Shown here: positions 34,265 through 45,984 of the stretch, one piece after another
Layout of the letters: each line of letters starts with the position of its first letter
Position numbering within the stretch: the first letter of the stretch is position 1
Source: Hyparrhenia diplandra
Taxonomy: Eukaryota; Streptophyta; Magnoliopsida; Poales; Poaceae
Assembly: GCA_015847255.1 (NCBI GenBank)
Contig: JADLZK010001188.1
Location: forward strand, 34,038 to 98,037
Length of the DNA stretch: 64,000 nucleotides
Direction: 5' to 3'
Made by a program: the position numbers and the translations under genes
Notes under the pieces: model-generated
Told to the model about the DNA's origin: nothing
The model's database searches: none
What the model saw: the letters and a program-made list of their open reading frames with translations, nothing else

Positions 34265-37200
34265 AGTACTAACTAGGTGGGGACTTTAATATTATTCGCA
34301 GACCAGATGAGAAGAATAATGATAATTTTAATGATAGATGGCCGTTCATGTTTAATGCTGTAATTGATACTCTAAACCTCAGGGAATTAGACTTGTCTGG
34401 CAGGAATTTTACCCGGGCTAATAACTTGCCAAACCAAACTTTTGAAAAAGTTAGACAGAGTTTTAACCTACACATACTTTAAGTCTCAGTATCCTAACAC
34501 TACAGTACATCCTCTATCTAGAGAAATTTCTGACCATACTCCACTACTACTGTCTACTAACAGTGCGTCTACAACTTATCAACCTCAATTCAAATTTGAG
34601 TTAGGTTGATTGTTAAGGGACGGATTTTGTGAGATGGTGTCGTAGGTATGGCAGAATGTGGTACTTACAGGATCACCCATTGAGCGTTGGCAGGCCAAAA
34701 TAAGAAAACTTCGCCAACATTTAAGAGGTTGGGCTAAGCATGTTAGTGGGTTATACAAAAAAAAAAAGCAAAGCTTCTAAATAAGTTGGATGAACTAGAC
34801 AAAAAGCTGAACTTACTTTGCTAAGTGACTCGAGAAAGATCTAAAACATGTTCGAATGAAAGGCTAGCTGAACTTCTTAGAGAAGAAGAGCTAAAGTGGT
34901 ACCAAAGGGCTAAGGTGAAACATCTTTTAGAAGGTGATGCTAATACTAAGTATTATCACCTTGTAGCCAATGGTAGGCACAGAAAACTCGTATCTTTCAA
35001 CCGGAGGATGGGAATAATATTATAACGGGTGATGCTCATCTTAAACAAAGATATCACTAGTTATTATAAAAATCTTTTTGGCCCCTCGATGAGTCGCTAT
35101 TCTCCTTAGACGAATCTCAAAGGACCGATATCCCTCAAGTTTAGGTTGAAGAGAATGAGTTCCTGGTTGAACCATTTACTCAAGAGGAGGTTAGAGCTGT
35201 AATTTTTCAAATGGAACATAATAAAGCACACGGTCCGGATGGGTTCCCTCCGTAGTTTTATCAAGTTTTTTGGGATTTAATTAAGGAAGATTTGATGGCA
35301 TTGTTCGATGATTTTCATCAAGGAACCTTGCATCTTAATCACCTTAATTTTGGTAATATCATTTTATTGCCTAAAAGAAGGATGCGAAAGTGGTTCAACA
35401 ATACAGACCTATCGTTTTGTTGAACGTTTCTTTCAAAATCTTTACTAAAGTGGCAACAAATCGTTTATCTACCATCGCCCAAAAAATTGATAAGACCAAC
35501 TCAAACTGCCTTCTTACCAAAGAAATATTATGGAGGGAGTCTGTCATCTTGCATGAGACAATTCATGAACTACACACCAAAAACAAGATGGAGTAATTTT
35601 TAAAATAGATTTTGAAAAGGCCTATGATAAGGTTAACTGGAAGTTCTTACAAAGAAACATTAAAAATGAAAGGGTTTTCTTAAATGGTGTGATTGGATAA
35701 AAAATTCACACAAGGTGGGAATGTAAATATTAAGATCAATGATCAACTTGGCCAATACTTCCAAACTAAAAAGGCCCGAGACAAGGTGACCCCATGTCTC
35801 CTATACTATTTAATATAGTTGTGGACATGTTGGCTATACTAATTGCTAGAGCAAAGGAAGTCGGGTCAAGTAGAAGGGGTCATTCCACACTTGATCCAAG
35901 ATGGATTGTCCATCCTTCAATATGCGGATGACACGGTGATTTTTTTAAGCCACGATGTTGAAAAGCAGTTAATATGAAATTATTATTAAGTACTTTTGAA
36001 CAACTATCTAGTTTAAAAATTAACTTTCATAAAAGTGAGATTTTTTGTTTTGGTCAAGCTAAGAATCATGAGCAGTTTTATTCATAACTGTTTGGGTGTG
36101 CCATTGGTAAGTACCCATTTAGATATCTAGGTCTCCCAATGCACTTCAGAAAATTATCTAATAAGGATTGGAAATTTATAGAAGAAAGAATAGAGAAAAG
36201 GCTTAGCAGTTGGAAAGGTAAATTACTCACAAAGAGGTGGACGTCTAGTCCTTATAAACTCGGTGCTTTGTTTATGATGTTTATTTTTTGAGGTGCCAAA
36301 AGGGGTACTAGATAAAATTGAGTGCTTTAGGTCTCGTTTCTTTTTTGGCGTAACGACCAACACAAAAGAAAGTATAGATTAGTCAAATGGGATGTTATAC
36401 GACAACCTAAAGATCAAGGTGGGCTAGGTATCCATAATTTGGAAATTCAAAACAGGTGTTTGCTTAGCAAATGGTTATTCAAATTACTGAATGAAGAAGG
36501 AATTTGGCAAGAACTACTAAGAAACAAGTATATTAAAAACAAGACTTTAGGCAGTTGTGAGAAGAAACCAACAGATTCTCATTTTTGGAGAAGTTTGATG
36601 AATGTTAAAGATTCTTTTTTTTTAAGCTAGGACATTTTATGGTCAATGATGGGACACAAACTCGGTTCTGGATTGATACTTGGTTAGGGAATAAACCCCT
36701 CAAAGATAAGTTCCCGGGCTTGTTTAATATTGTAAGAAGGAAGCAAGATACGATAGCTAATATTCTAAGTTCTCCCGAACTAAATATTTCCTTTAGGAGA
36801 AATCTAGTGGGAGCAAACTTATCAAATTGGCTCCGTATTGTTTCATCCTTACAACATGTTAACTTAAGCCAGGATAGAGATATTTTTGTTTGGGATTTGA
36901 AGGCATCAGGAACGTTCACGGTCCAGTCCATGTATGCTGCTTTAATTAACAATGGGGTGAGAGTGTCACAAGATATTTGGAAGACAAAATTACCAATGAA
37001 AATAAAAGTTTTTATGTGGTATCTTAAAAAAGGTGTTGTTCTAACCAAAGATAATTTGGCAAGAAAAAATTGGAATGGGGATAAATTGCTCGTTTCGTCA
37101 TCTCCCGTAAAACAATTCAACACCTCTTTTTTGATTGTTTCTATGCTAAATTTTTGTGGCTCTATTCATATACTTTTTGGTCTAACCCCCGCCTTCAAGT

Positions 37201-37640
37201 ACACATAATTTATTCTATAATTGGTCTAAATTGGGAAGCAAAAAGTATAATTCATTGTTATTAACAGGAGCATCCGCTCTTATATGGACAATCGGCTAAC
37301 AAGGAATGAAGTTGTTTTTGACAAATGCAAAACCAAAATCTCTTTTTGCAGGTACTATTTTGAGGAACTCATTGGCTACGCCAAGTGGGCAAGCTTGCGG
37401 CCGGAATGAAGATCTACATGATCAACTAATCGCCGCAAAGACGCCATCTTGAAGTGTCAGCCGCTAGCATTCTTCGGGTCCAATGGTTGGTCGTCACAGA
37501 CACGTTGGTTATGTTTAGCCAAAAACATTTATTTGCTTGTTTAGTCGGATTTGAGTGTGGCCTGGAGGTTGTTCCCAAGCAAAACTTTACTTTTTTTCTG
37601 AACTCGTAATAATTGGTCCGATTCTATCTACGGATAGATG
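34265..37640 (+). pseudogene. LINE ORF2, 5'-truncated, several stops
   Basis: Endonuclease C-terminal part: GDFNIIRRPDEKNNDNF, DRWPFMFNAVIDTLNLRELD, RNFTRAN (34280-34440). Linker: LREEELKWYQRAKVKHLLEG, NTKYYHL (34870-34980). Reverse transcriptase: EVRAVIFQMEHNKAHGPDGF (35190), YRPIVLLNVSFKIF (35400), IDFEKAYDKVNW (35610), a GPRQGDPMSPILFNIVVDML-like block (35780), YADDT at 35921. C-terminal: YPFRYLGLPMHFRKLSNKDW (36110), then GGLGIHNLEIQNRCLLSKWL (36420). A zinc-binding domain of the RVT type ends it: VNDGTQTRFWIDTWLGNKPL, WKTKLPMKIKVFMWYLKKGV (36640-37050). The 3' end is near 37630 with short A-runs. The first half of ORF2 and all of ORF1 are missing, as in 5'-truncated insertions. Confidence 0.9.
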
Positions 37641-37725
37641 AAGCCGGATTTTTTATCCTTTATCTAAAAATATAGCCAGTCGGCCGCCGGCCAACCCCGA
37701 TGGTGGTGCGGTGTCGCTGTAGTAG

Positions 37726-38802
37726 TGTCGGTGTTCTAGAACGGGGGGGCCCTAATCCACCGACTAGTAAAATTTGCTTTTTGCGTGTCCCCCCCCTGAT
37801 GGATGGTGTGGAAGGGATAGAAGAAGAAGACACGGAGATTTATCCTAGTTCGTGCACGGATGCCCTACGCCCAGCAGATAGGTCGGCCTTGTATTATTCG
37901 CACACGGGAGGTGCTCGTTGTAGGGGGTTACAAGCGGCCGACCTGAGGAGCCGGACTCCAAGTCTCAAGGATGGTTGAGGAAGACAAACATTGGTCGAGA
38001 AAGTCTGTTCGCCCGGTTTTTGTTGGGCGCTGATTCCTCCCTTTTATAGGCCAAGGGCGGTTCCAGCTTACATGTGAACGGAGCCTATTCTATGAGATAC
38101 GTCATGGTCCGGCGTTTCTTGGGCGGCACTCATGCTTCGTTGTCGTCGTCATTGTCATGAAGGGCGTGGCCGCCCTTGTAGCTTGTCTCTTTGTGGCCTC
38201 CCGAGCCTGGGTGCGCCACCCCGAGACCCTTCCTGATGGCCGATCGTCCATGGTTGTCCTTCCCACCGTCTGGCCGTCCGGTGCTGATGGGACGGATCGG
38301 TGTCGTCATGCCATGTGGCGCAGGCATTCCAGGCGTGCAGGCATGGCGGATGATGGGAGGAGGCGTAGCGGCCGAAGGGCGGGGGCATCCTCGCACCGGG
38401 CTTCCCTAAGTCAATAAAGCTTGCCTCGACGGGTCACTTCCCCGCCTAGTCGGCCCGGGCAGCGACGGGATTCGCGGGGGTGTTAGGGGGAGCATTGAGT
38501 ACCCGCCCCGCCACAGATAAGGCGGTGCCTCGAGGCTGGGCGCGACGGGCCCTATCGCTTCATTCATCATGCTCGGACGGATCACAAGCCCATCCGAGGG
38601 TTTTGGCAAGCAGTGAATGGTTAGCCTAGAGGCATGACCCCGGCGAAGTCGGAACTCTCCCTCGAGGGACCACCGCTCCCGTAGGGTGCGGTCGGTTCCC
38701 GCCGATACCCTACACGTTCCTCGGATTTAGAGGATAACGATGACCGATTAGGGCGGTTATGACATCTTGTGGTGGGGGGGGGCACTTTTGCATTCCCCAA
38801 CA
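37726..38802. mobile_element. Solo LTR (about 1.08 kb)
   Basis: Starts TGTCGGTGTTC and ends CCCCAACA, with the 5-bp duplication AGTAG on both sides (37721-37725 and 38803-38807). No internal retrotransposon sequence is present. The TGTCGGTGTT start is typical of grass Gypsy LTRs. It arose by recombination between two LTRs. Confidence 0.85.
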
Positions 38803-39019
38803 AGTAGTGATCCGTGAGGGTTCGGGAAGAAGACGAGGAGGGAGCAACAACAGAGCAAGAGGATGAAGATGACCAAACGATATGCAAAATATTAGGGAAA
38901 TGCCATCAAGACACGCCCTATATAACTTTTGCTACATCAGCAAATTGTTGTCTAACATGACAATTATAAAAGAAAAATCATTGGAAGTACCCAATGAGTG
39001 CATTTATATTACACTGCAA

Positions 39020-39255
39020 TTCCTCCGTCCCAAATTAAATATCGTTTTTGGATGTTCTTGCCACAACTTTGACTCCGGTTTGTAGAAAATATGCACATGA
39101 TTTATATCTCAAAATAAATTTGTTAAAAACTAGATGAAAAGATATTTCCAATGATACAAATTATATAATATAAATATTAATATATTTCAATATATATTTA
39201 GTCAAAGTTATTTCTCGGGAAGAGAGAACGATAGTTATTTTGAGACAGAGGGAGG
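39020..39255. mobile_element. Stowaway-like MITE, about 236 bp
   Basis: Inverted ends TTCCTCCGTCCCAAATTAAATATCG and CGATAGTTATTTTGAGACAGAGGGAGGA enclose an AT-rich core. A TA follows on the right; the left junction is decayed. Confidence 0.7.
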
Positions 39256-39639
39256 ATATAATATATGTTCATGCCAATATATTATTTTAATATTGAACGA
39301 ACGTACTCATAAAATACCGATACAAAAGTATGTGGGTGCAGCCCAAGGCCTAGAAAGAAGTCTGGTGATTTGGCCTGGCCTAAGCACGGCTGCCCCAAAC
39401 CCAATTCCCGTTTCACGGTCGATCACGAGTCAGCTAACTCACGGTCGATCCAACAGCGCTACCGGCTTCTATTCTTTTTCTTTCTCTTTTTTGCATGTGC
39501 TGATGTCAAGACTGATGTAGAAGTTAAAATATTTTTAAAAATATAATTTTTAAAAAATTGTTATAAAAAATATTTTAAATTCCGTCTGCGGTAGGTGTGT
39601 TCTACTGTGACAAAACGAACAAAACTAGATCCCACTTTC

Positions 39640-40390
39640 GAATATGTTTCAAGAATTTTTTATTAATTTTTTTTCTAATAGCAATTCATGTTTATTAACT
39701 TGTGAAATATAAGTTATATAACCTAAGTTACACATAAAAATTTATATGTATAAGTTAGATGTAACTTTGTTTCATGTAATAAGTTATATATATATATAAG
39801 TTACAGGTAACTTTATAACCAGTGGCGGAGGACAAAACAAAATTAAGGTGTGGTGAAATCGATAACATATACGTATATATGTGACCACTGGCCATGGTAT
39901 GTTTGTGAGCCATGGCCATGGTATGTTTTTGTGAGCCAAGATCAACAGAACATCCGTTTTACTATTTTTCTTCATCTCATTGCTGCCTAAGAATTCTTCC
40001 TAATATCTATAAATAGTATATAGTATATATGAGGCTCACAATTTTTTTAGACTTCAAGGTATGGCGAGCGCCACACCTTGCCACCATAGAGCTCCGCCAC
40101 TGTTTATAACATGTATAAGTTATGTATAATAAGTTAGACGTAACTTTGTAGTGTGTGTAAGTTATGTGTTTGATGTAATAAGTTACATATATATAAGTTA
40201 GAGGTTACTTTATAACATGTATGTGTTATGTATTTTATGTAATAAGTTATATATAATAAGTTAGACTTAAGTTATATATCATAAGTTAGACGTAACTTTG
40301 TAACATGTATAAGTTAGGTGTTACATGTAATAAGTTATATGTAATAAGTTATATATATAATAAGTTAAAAGTTATATGTACAACTTTATA
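39640..40390. repeat. Degenerate AT-rich minisatellite (ATAAGTTATATGTAA / TAACTTTGTAACATG)
   Basis: Units containing ATAAGTTATATAT, TAAGTTAGACGTAACTTTG and TAACATGTATAAGTTA recur from about 39700 to 40390. A hAT MITE interrupts the array at 39820-40102. Confidence 0.8.
39820..40102. mobile_element. hAT MITE inserted in the AT-rich minisatellite
   Basis: Ends CAGTGGCGGAGG and GCTCCGCCACTG are inverted repeats. A perfect 8-bp duplication TTTATAAC flanks it (39812-39819 and 40103-40110). An internal tandem duplication of about 27 bp (GGCCATGGTATGTTTGTGAGCC) lies at 39890-39938. Confidence 0.9.
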
Positions 40391-40399
40391 ACTCATTTT

Positions 40400-41500
40400 T
40401 GCTAAAAATAGAGAACTTTCTAAAAAATTATGGGAATTAATTCTTTTCTAAATAGGAAAGTTGGTTTGGTCCATGAGTTAGCTTAACTTCGGGTCGTCCC
40501 ACGCTCGAGGCTCGTAGCAAGCCATGCATGGGCTGCCCCATCATCCCACCAAGAGGCACATGACCGCCCGGTCCATAGTCAAAGGCTTGGTTGAGACCAC
40601 GTTGCTAGTATGGCCTGTTAAGAGCCCATCAACCATCTTCTAAAAAAAATAGCGGCCCACGGGCCACCATCCCACCACACTAACTCCAAACCCTAACTTT
40701 TCTTCCCTCCCTCCCGTACTCCCATAGCGTCGCACTCGTCACTCTCCTCCGTCGTCGGGTCCTCCCTACTCTCTCGGTCTCTCACTCTCCCCCGCGTGCG
40801 GCAGATGAACTCTCCCCCAAGGCTAGGCGGGCTCTAGGGCCAAGCACACTCCTCGCCCCTTGAACAACCGACCCCTTCCTCCATTCCTCTAGCGTGGCGG
40901 CCTCGATCAAGGACCGACAACGAACGAGGTGGTTGGCCTCGACCAATTCTCCATGTGCAATGTCGAGCTCTCGAGGGCAAGCACGCCTGGCCTCCTCCAT
41001 ATCCGTGTCGCCCACCCCCGATGGCGAGGGCAAGCACGTCGGCGCCGCCACCACCGGGGTCTTCCCTTCGCTCTGTCCCTCCTCCTTCACGACGCGGCGA
41101 CAACAATGCTTGGTAGCATGGATACGGGCCTTAGACCTGCCCGACCTACTTGGCAGGACCAGCTTATCGGGAGGCATGGAATCGGCCTAGCAAGTCGTGC
41201 CCCGTCAGCAGGGCCAGGTTGCCGGGGCCAACACGACCCAGTGGACCAATGGTCCACTTCGTGGCGTGCCCCTATCGGGTCATGCCTTGCACCGCCCCAT
41301 GCCAGGCCATGCCGGGACACTAATTCAAACATAATTTTGATTCAGGCTATAAGTTTCCTATTCATATTTCAGAATCAAAATATGACTAGTCGCCCGGATA
41401 TGATGGAGTCCGCACTTGAGAGCCCGGCCCGGGAGGCATGCATCTAGCAGCCAGCACTAGTGTGTTGTGCAGTGCGCGCATGGGTCCCATGCTACTTTTC
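40400..41500. other. No gene recognised
   Basis: A C-rich, leader-like stretch with CCCTAAC motifs (40690-40800) is followed by GC-rich sequence to 41310 with open frames on both strands but no family motif, then AT-rich sequence. Confidence 0.45.
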
Positions 41501-41504
41501 CTAC

Positions 41505-41660
41505 CCACCACACCACCACCCCACCCAAAGTACCCAACCAGATGTCGCACGCACACAAGAAGCATCGCTAGCCACATGTCGCACGTAAAGCAAATGACGC
41601 GGAAGCGAAGACAGACCGGCCGGGCGCAGCGTGTTGCCACAAGCACAAGGCGTGCATGCT
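41505..41660 (+). repeat. Dispersed repeat shared with 11990-12145
   Basis: Aligned with the copy upstream of phytocyanin A over about 155 bases with several substitutions and short indels. It lies about 1.35 kb upstream of copy D. Confidence 0.7.
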
Positions 41661-41739
41661 TTTCACTTGATTGTTATTATTGTAAAAATCGGAAGTGGGA
41701 CGGGAGTAGTCGTGTGTCTCCCTTGCACGGCTCATGTAA

Positions 41740-42632
41740 GAGCATCTCCGGGGGGCCCTATTTAGGCCCCTACTCTAAGATTATAGGAGCTTTAGTAAAA
41801 AAAAAACAACTCCGGTGGAGCCCCTAAATGAGCTCCTATTTTTCATGTCACCCCGATTTTTAATCTGAAGCCCCAGATCTGGAAGCTCCTATTCAATGGG
41901 TCCCATGTCACATTTTCTCTCCTCTTCCCCTTCCCCAGATCTGGAAGGCGCCGCGCCGCCCGCCGCCGGCCACCCCATCGGCCGCGTCCCGGGCGCCCAG
42001 CGCCGCTGCCAGCTTCCTCCCCGCCATGCCCCCTCGGCTTGACGGCATCGATGTTGCCCCGACCGAGTACTCGCCCGCCGTGCGCCGTCCCTCACCACGC
42101 CCCACCGCGGCCCCCACTCGCCCGGCGTGATGCCATCCGGAGGCGCCGTAGCACCTCCCAAATCTATCCCTCTGCAGCAAAGACTACTTTGTCGCCAAAC
42201 CGCCCGGCAAAGGTCGCACCGCTTCACTCACCGGGGAGGTCGTACCGCGCCTTCTGGTCGCGTCCCCGGCGGCGGCGCGTCGACCCGGAAGCTGTGGTTC
42301 ACAGTCCTATTCCTGAAGCGTGGCGAGTTGGCCATGACCGTGCGGAAGTAGAACTCCCTGGCCTCGAGCGTCTTCTCCCGGGGCTGAGTGCCAATTTTGA
42401 GTTGTCGCCACCAACGCCGGCGAGCTTTCTCCTCTTGGACAGAAGCATGCCGCGCTCGCTCGTGGAGAGGCAGGCAATTGGCTTTTTCCCCCCCTTGATA
42501 GGCGGATCCCACAAGATTTAGGGTTTTCAGCCACTGGAGTTGGATGTCAATTTTGGCCCCTATCTTTTTAAATTTGGCATGCTGATAAAAAAATTTGAGG
42601 ACTCAATTTGAGGTCATCCACCGGAATTGCTC
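41740..42632. mobile_element. PIF/Harbinger-like element with GC-rich core, upstream of copy D
   Basis: Ends GAGCATCTCCGG and, inverted, GAGCAATTCCGG. Three-base flanks TAA and TCA could be a diverged TWA duplication. The site is proved by the paralogue: copy C at about 32640 has GGCTCATCTGAGAAAGG where this copy has GGCTCATGTAA, the element, then TCAGAATGG. Internal 41930-42520 is strongly GC-rich with open frames on both strands but no transposase. Confidence 0.7.
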
Positions 42633-43003
42633 TCAGAATGGTTCCGGTATAGGTTTATGCCCCGTACTGTGTGGCTTTGGTCGGACGTACAGCCTCCATC
42701 GAATACAGGCACCGACCACAAAACAACGCAGCCGGTGGTCGCACCAACTCGTACAGCAAGGGGCTCCGTTGTTGTATCTCCTAATATAATGGTTGTGTTT
42801 GACATGTATATATATATATACTATAAATAATACGTACACATACGTGCGCAGTGCGCTCAAAGTCTGATACTGACACCAAAGCCGTTTATATGCGCAGTAT
42901 ATATAAGCGCTACACTCTGCGGCAATGGCATCGATCCTGACATCCGGTGAATGAATTGAAAGATCACTCAACCGGCTGCTAGCTGCTCTGTGCTCTCTGC
43001 TGA
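42633..43003 (+). promoter_or_regulatory. Promoter and leader of phytocyanin copy D
   Basis: Carries the conserved CAGCCGGTGGTCGCACCAAC block, a TATATATAAG box at 42898-42907, then CGCTACACTCTGCGGCAATGG. Confidence 0.7.
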
Positions 43004-43436
43004 ATGGCTTCGCGTACGGCACTGCTCATCACCGCCACCATGGCCATCATCGTCGTGGGCGCTCTGCTCCTGACAACCGTGTCGTCGGCGGTCTACAGGG
43101 TCGGGGACAAGTTCGGCTGGGACGTCGGGGTGGACTACAAGACCTGGGCCAGCGACAAGGCATTCAAGGTCAACAACGACACCTGCGTCGTCTGCGTTCT
43201 GCATGATCGAATGAGTCTTGATTCTTGGCAGAGTTCGTGTACTTGAAGGGCTACCACAGCGTCGTGTTGGTGGGCGCGGAGGACTTCGAGGCGTGCAACT
43301 GGATGTTGACCAACGCGCCGTGGCTGCAGTCTGGGTACGACAGCGTGGTGCTGGACGAAGCAGGGCAGTTCTTTTCATCTGCGCCCACGAACACTACTGC
43401 CAGGCCGGCATGAAGCTCGCCGTCAAAGTCCAGTAG
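43004..43436 (+). pseudogene. Phytocyanin copy D, deletion plus frameshift
   Basis: Exon 1 begins MASRTALLITATMAIIVVGA and continues TVSSAVYRVGDKFGWDVGVD and YKTWASDKAFK. The stretch that should encode GDIL, the usual donor site and most of the intron are replaced by an unrelated CAACAACGACACCTGC sequence. Exon 2 (43232-43436) follows a normal acceptor (TTGGCAG): EFVYLKGYHSVVLVGAEDFE, EACNW. In GQFF a T is missing from a T run near 43372; with it the end would read FICAHEHYCQAGMKLAVKVQ. There the usual ligand-His position holds Tyr, with His two and four residues after the ligand Cys. The gene is dead unless a cryptic donor (AAGGTC) is used and the frameshift is an error. Confidence 0.75.
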
Positions 43437-43439
43437 ATG

Positions 43440-44265
43440 TGATCCAGATGGATGGCCGACTCGAGCGAGCGCGCCGGTTGAATTGCTAGCTCACGAATGT
43501 TATCTGAAACAGGATAAACTAAACTATTGGATATATTATATACATGGGAGATGGGAAAATGGCAACCTAAATGCTGAAAATTTGTTTATGTTTTATCTTT
43601 TTTATAAGAAATTTAAAAGATATAATAATGTTGTTTTACGATGACCACGACGTATGTAATATAATAAGTCAATGTTGACAGTAAAATAATGATGTTCTAA
43701 AAGATTATATCAATAACTCAATTTTTTTTTGACTACATTAATAACTCAAATATAATTTTCATAGATCCTTTCTCTCGTGCAAAACTCAAAAAATATTTAT
43801 TCAGAATATATATATTGTCAACTCTGATTTTCATACTATTATGTGTTGTTACATTTAAATATCAAGTTACGTGACTTTCAATTCTTTGATTACACATAAA
43901 AAATATTTTTGTGTTTTGCCATATATGTCCGCTCCACTTCTTGTTCTCGTCTAACACAACCAGCAAGCCAGCAACCACTCTGGCCTCTGCGGCTCTGCCC
44001 TCTAGGCCATCGTTGACTCCACGATACTACTAACACAATGCATGTGCAACCTCCAAATTCTGGGCTCTTCCTGTTTCTTTATTCCTAGGCTGCCTTCAAT
44101 AGAAAATACGAGCTGTGGTTGCACAGATGTTAGCCCAATGCGCAAAGCTTTGCGTTTCCATCAACTGATGAACTCATGCATTGAGTATATATATGCATTT
44201 CTCCTCCAACGACAAATGCAGTTTGCAAAGTAAGTCGATAAGCACTATGTTGTGTACTGAAACAA
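43440..44265. other. AT-rich intergenic sequence
   Basis: Downstream of copy D. No gene, repeat or terminal motif recognised. Confidence 0.5.
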
Positions 44266-44267
44266 GC

Positions 44268-45560
44268 CATTCTTTTTTGGGGGTTTCAGGGGGAGAGATC
44301 CCCACCTGCAATATATTCCACAGATTCGGCAAAACCAGTGGGTGGAAGGCAAGGCCTTGGTTTACAGAGAGTTTACAGGCTAGAGGTGTGGATTACATAG
44401 AACACAACACATGTCTCCATTGCCTAGCTAGAGCTTCTTTCTTGCATGGGATGCAACATGTCCAGTCCAGCATACTTCAGATCCAGGTGCTCCGGAGGCG
44501 GCTGGCGCTCGGGGCCAATCCTCCGAAAACCACCTCGTTCCTATGCTTCCAAATTTCCCAACAGATCAGCAAGAGCAGCGGGTGTTGGGTGTTATTGGAG
44601 ACTACCAGAGGGGGTTGGGAGTCCCAGAGGTAGGCAATCAACCTTTTGGCCACATTGCCCGGTGGCCACCCAATGGATGCCCAAAAGGTCTGGACGAAAC
44701 CACACTTCGCGATGAGGTGGTCGGCGGTCTCATCCTCCTGCCCACACAGCTTGCACCTCGCGTCCTCTAGGATGTTCTTGCGAACCAGAGCAGCTCTGCA
44801 GTGAATCCTTCCTTGAGTAAGGAGCCACCCGAAGATCTTCACCCAATTTGGGACAAAGCTAGTCCATACAAAGTTGTTCGCAGGGTTCCGGTGATCTCCT
44901 TTGGTTGATGTTTTGTAGACCAGTCCGGCGAGGAGGCGATGGTGGCTGTCCTCGGAGAAGTTGTGCCGTTCATCGCCCTCGGTTGACAGCACGACCTCTT
45001 GCGGCATGTTGGTGAGGGTGTCCAACTCCGTCGATGCCTGCATGGAAAGGCGGCGCTGAAATTGCCCGCGGAGCTCAGTGCCGCAGACGTCATTGGCAGA
45101 AGCCCCACGCCATTGAAATGTGTGTGCAGGCCGGCATCATTTCTGCAAGAGGGAGGTTAGAGAGCCAGCGGTCATCCCAGAAGTATGTACTGCTGCCATC
45201 CCCCACGACCACCGTGGCGATCGCTCTGTAGGCGGGGAGCAGGTCGTGAATGGCCGCCCAGTGTGTGCCGGCGAGGGCGCCTTGCAAGGTCACCAAGTCG
45301 ACGTGTTCTCGCGCCTGCAGGCCGAGCTGTTTGGATGGTGGAGGCGGTGCAGGAGTTTGAGCAGCAAGCAGGCTGTTGGGCGAGCGGCAGTGGATCTGAC
45401 CGCCGTCCGCCGCTCAACGAGGAGTCGGACTTAGGCGGGCGGAGCTCGAGAAGGAGGCCGCACGTACAGGACTGTTGGAATGACGGCCAGCATGGAGGCG
45501 CAATCACTGATGCATGCATGGGGGAGGCGTAGTGGTGGAGTGAGAACGACACGGTCGTCG
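44268..45560 (-). pseudogene. LINE ORF2 3' fragment (zinc-binding RVT domain)
   Basis: On the minus strand: HWAAIHDLLPAYRAIATVVV, VGDGSSTYFWDDRWLSNLPL (45270-45130), then FVWTSFVPNWVKIFGWLLTQ, RIHCRAALVRKNI, CKLCGQEDETADHLIAKCGF (44870-44700), and a tail with EIWKHRNEVVFGG near 44530. The spacing and the Cys/His pattern are those of the zinc-binding domain that ends plant LINE ORF2 proteins. A short A-run on the minus strand at 44270-44276 may be the 3' tail. Endonuclease and RT are absent. Confidence 0.8.
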
Positions 45561-45694
45561 GCACGACCAGTGCAGCATGGCGAACCGCCTGTCAGTCATG
45601 GAGGCTCTGGGCACAGTGACAAACCGCGGCCGGCGTGCCTCAGGCGAGATGAAAATGATGAAACAATAAAATAATACTTATAATGTAGGCCATT

Positions 45695-45955
45695 CTAACA
45701 GCTGGGTGAGTGATCAAGCGCACACATATTTGATCTTTCGTTCACCGGATGTCTGGATCGATGCCATTGCCGCAGAGTGTAGCGCTTATATATATATATA
45801 TACTCCGAATAATATGGTTTTGGTGTCAATATCAAAGTTGAGCGCACTGCCCACGTATGTAGTATTATTATTTAAGTATACATATCAAACACAACAATTA
45901 TATTCAGAGAACCAACAACGGAGTCACTTGTTGTACGTGTTGGTGCCATCACCAG
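45695..45955 (-). promoter_or_regulatory. Inverted copy of the phytocyanin promoter, next to copy E
   Basis: Read on the minus strand it contains GGCACCAACACGTACAACAAG, TGTTTGATATGTATAC, a GTGCGC-type block, a TATA run (45786-45806), CACTCTGCGGCAATGGCATCG and GATCACTCACCCAGCTGTTAG. That is the full promoter and leader of copies C and D, but with no gene behind it. It faces away from the copy E promoter, with about 80 bases between the arms. Confidence 0.8.
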
Positions 45956-45984
45956 GTAAAAAGGGAGTATGGCCGAGACGAATG

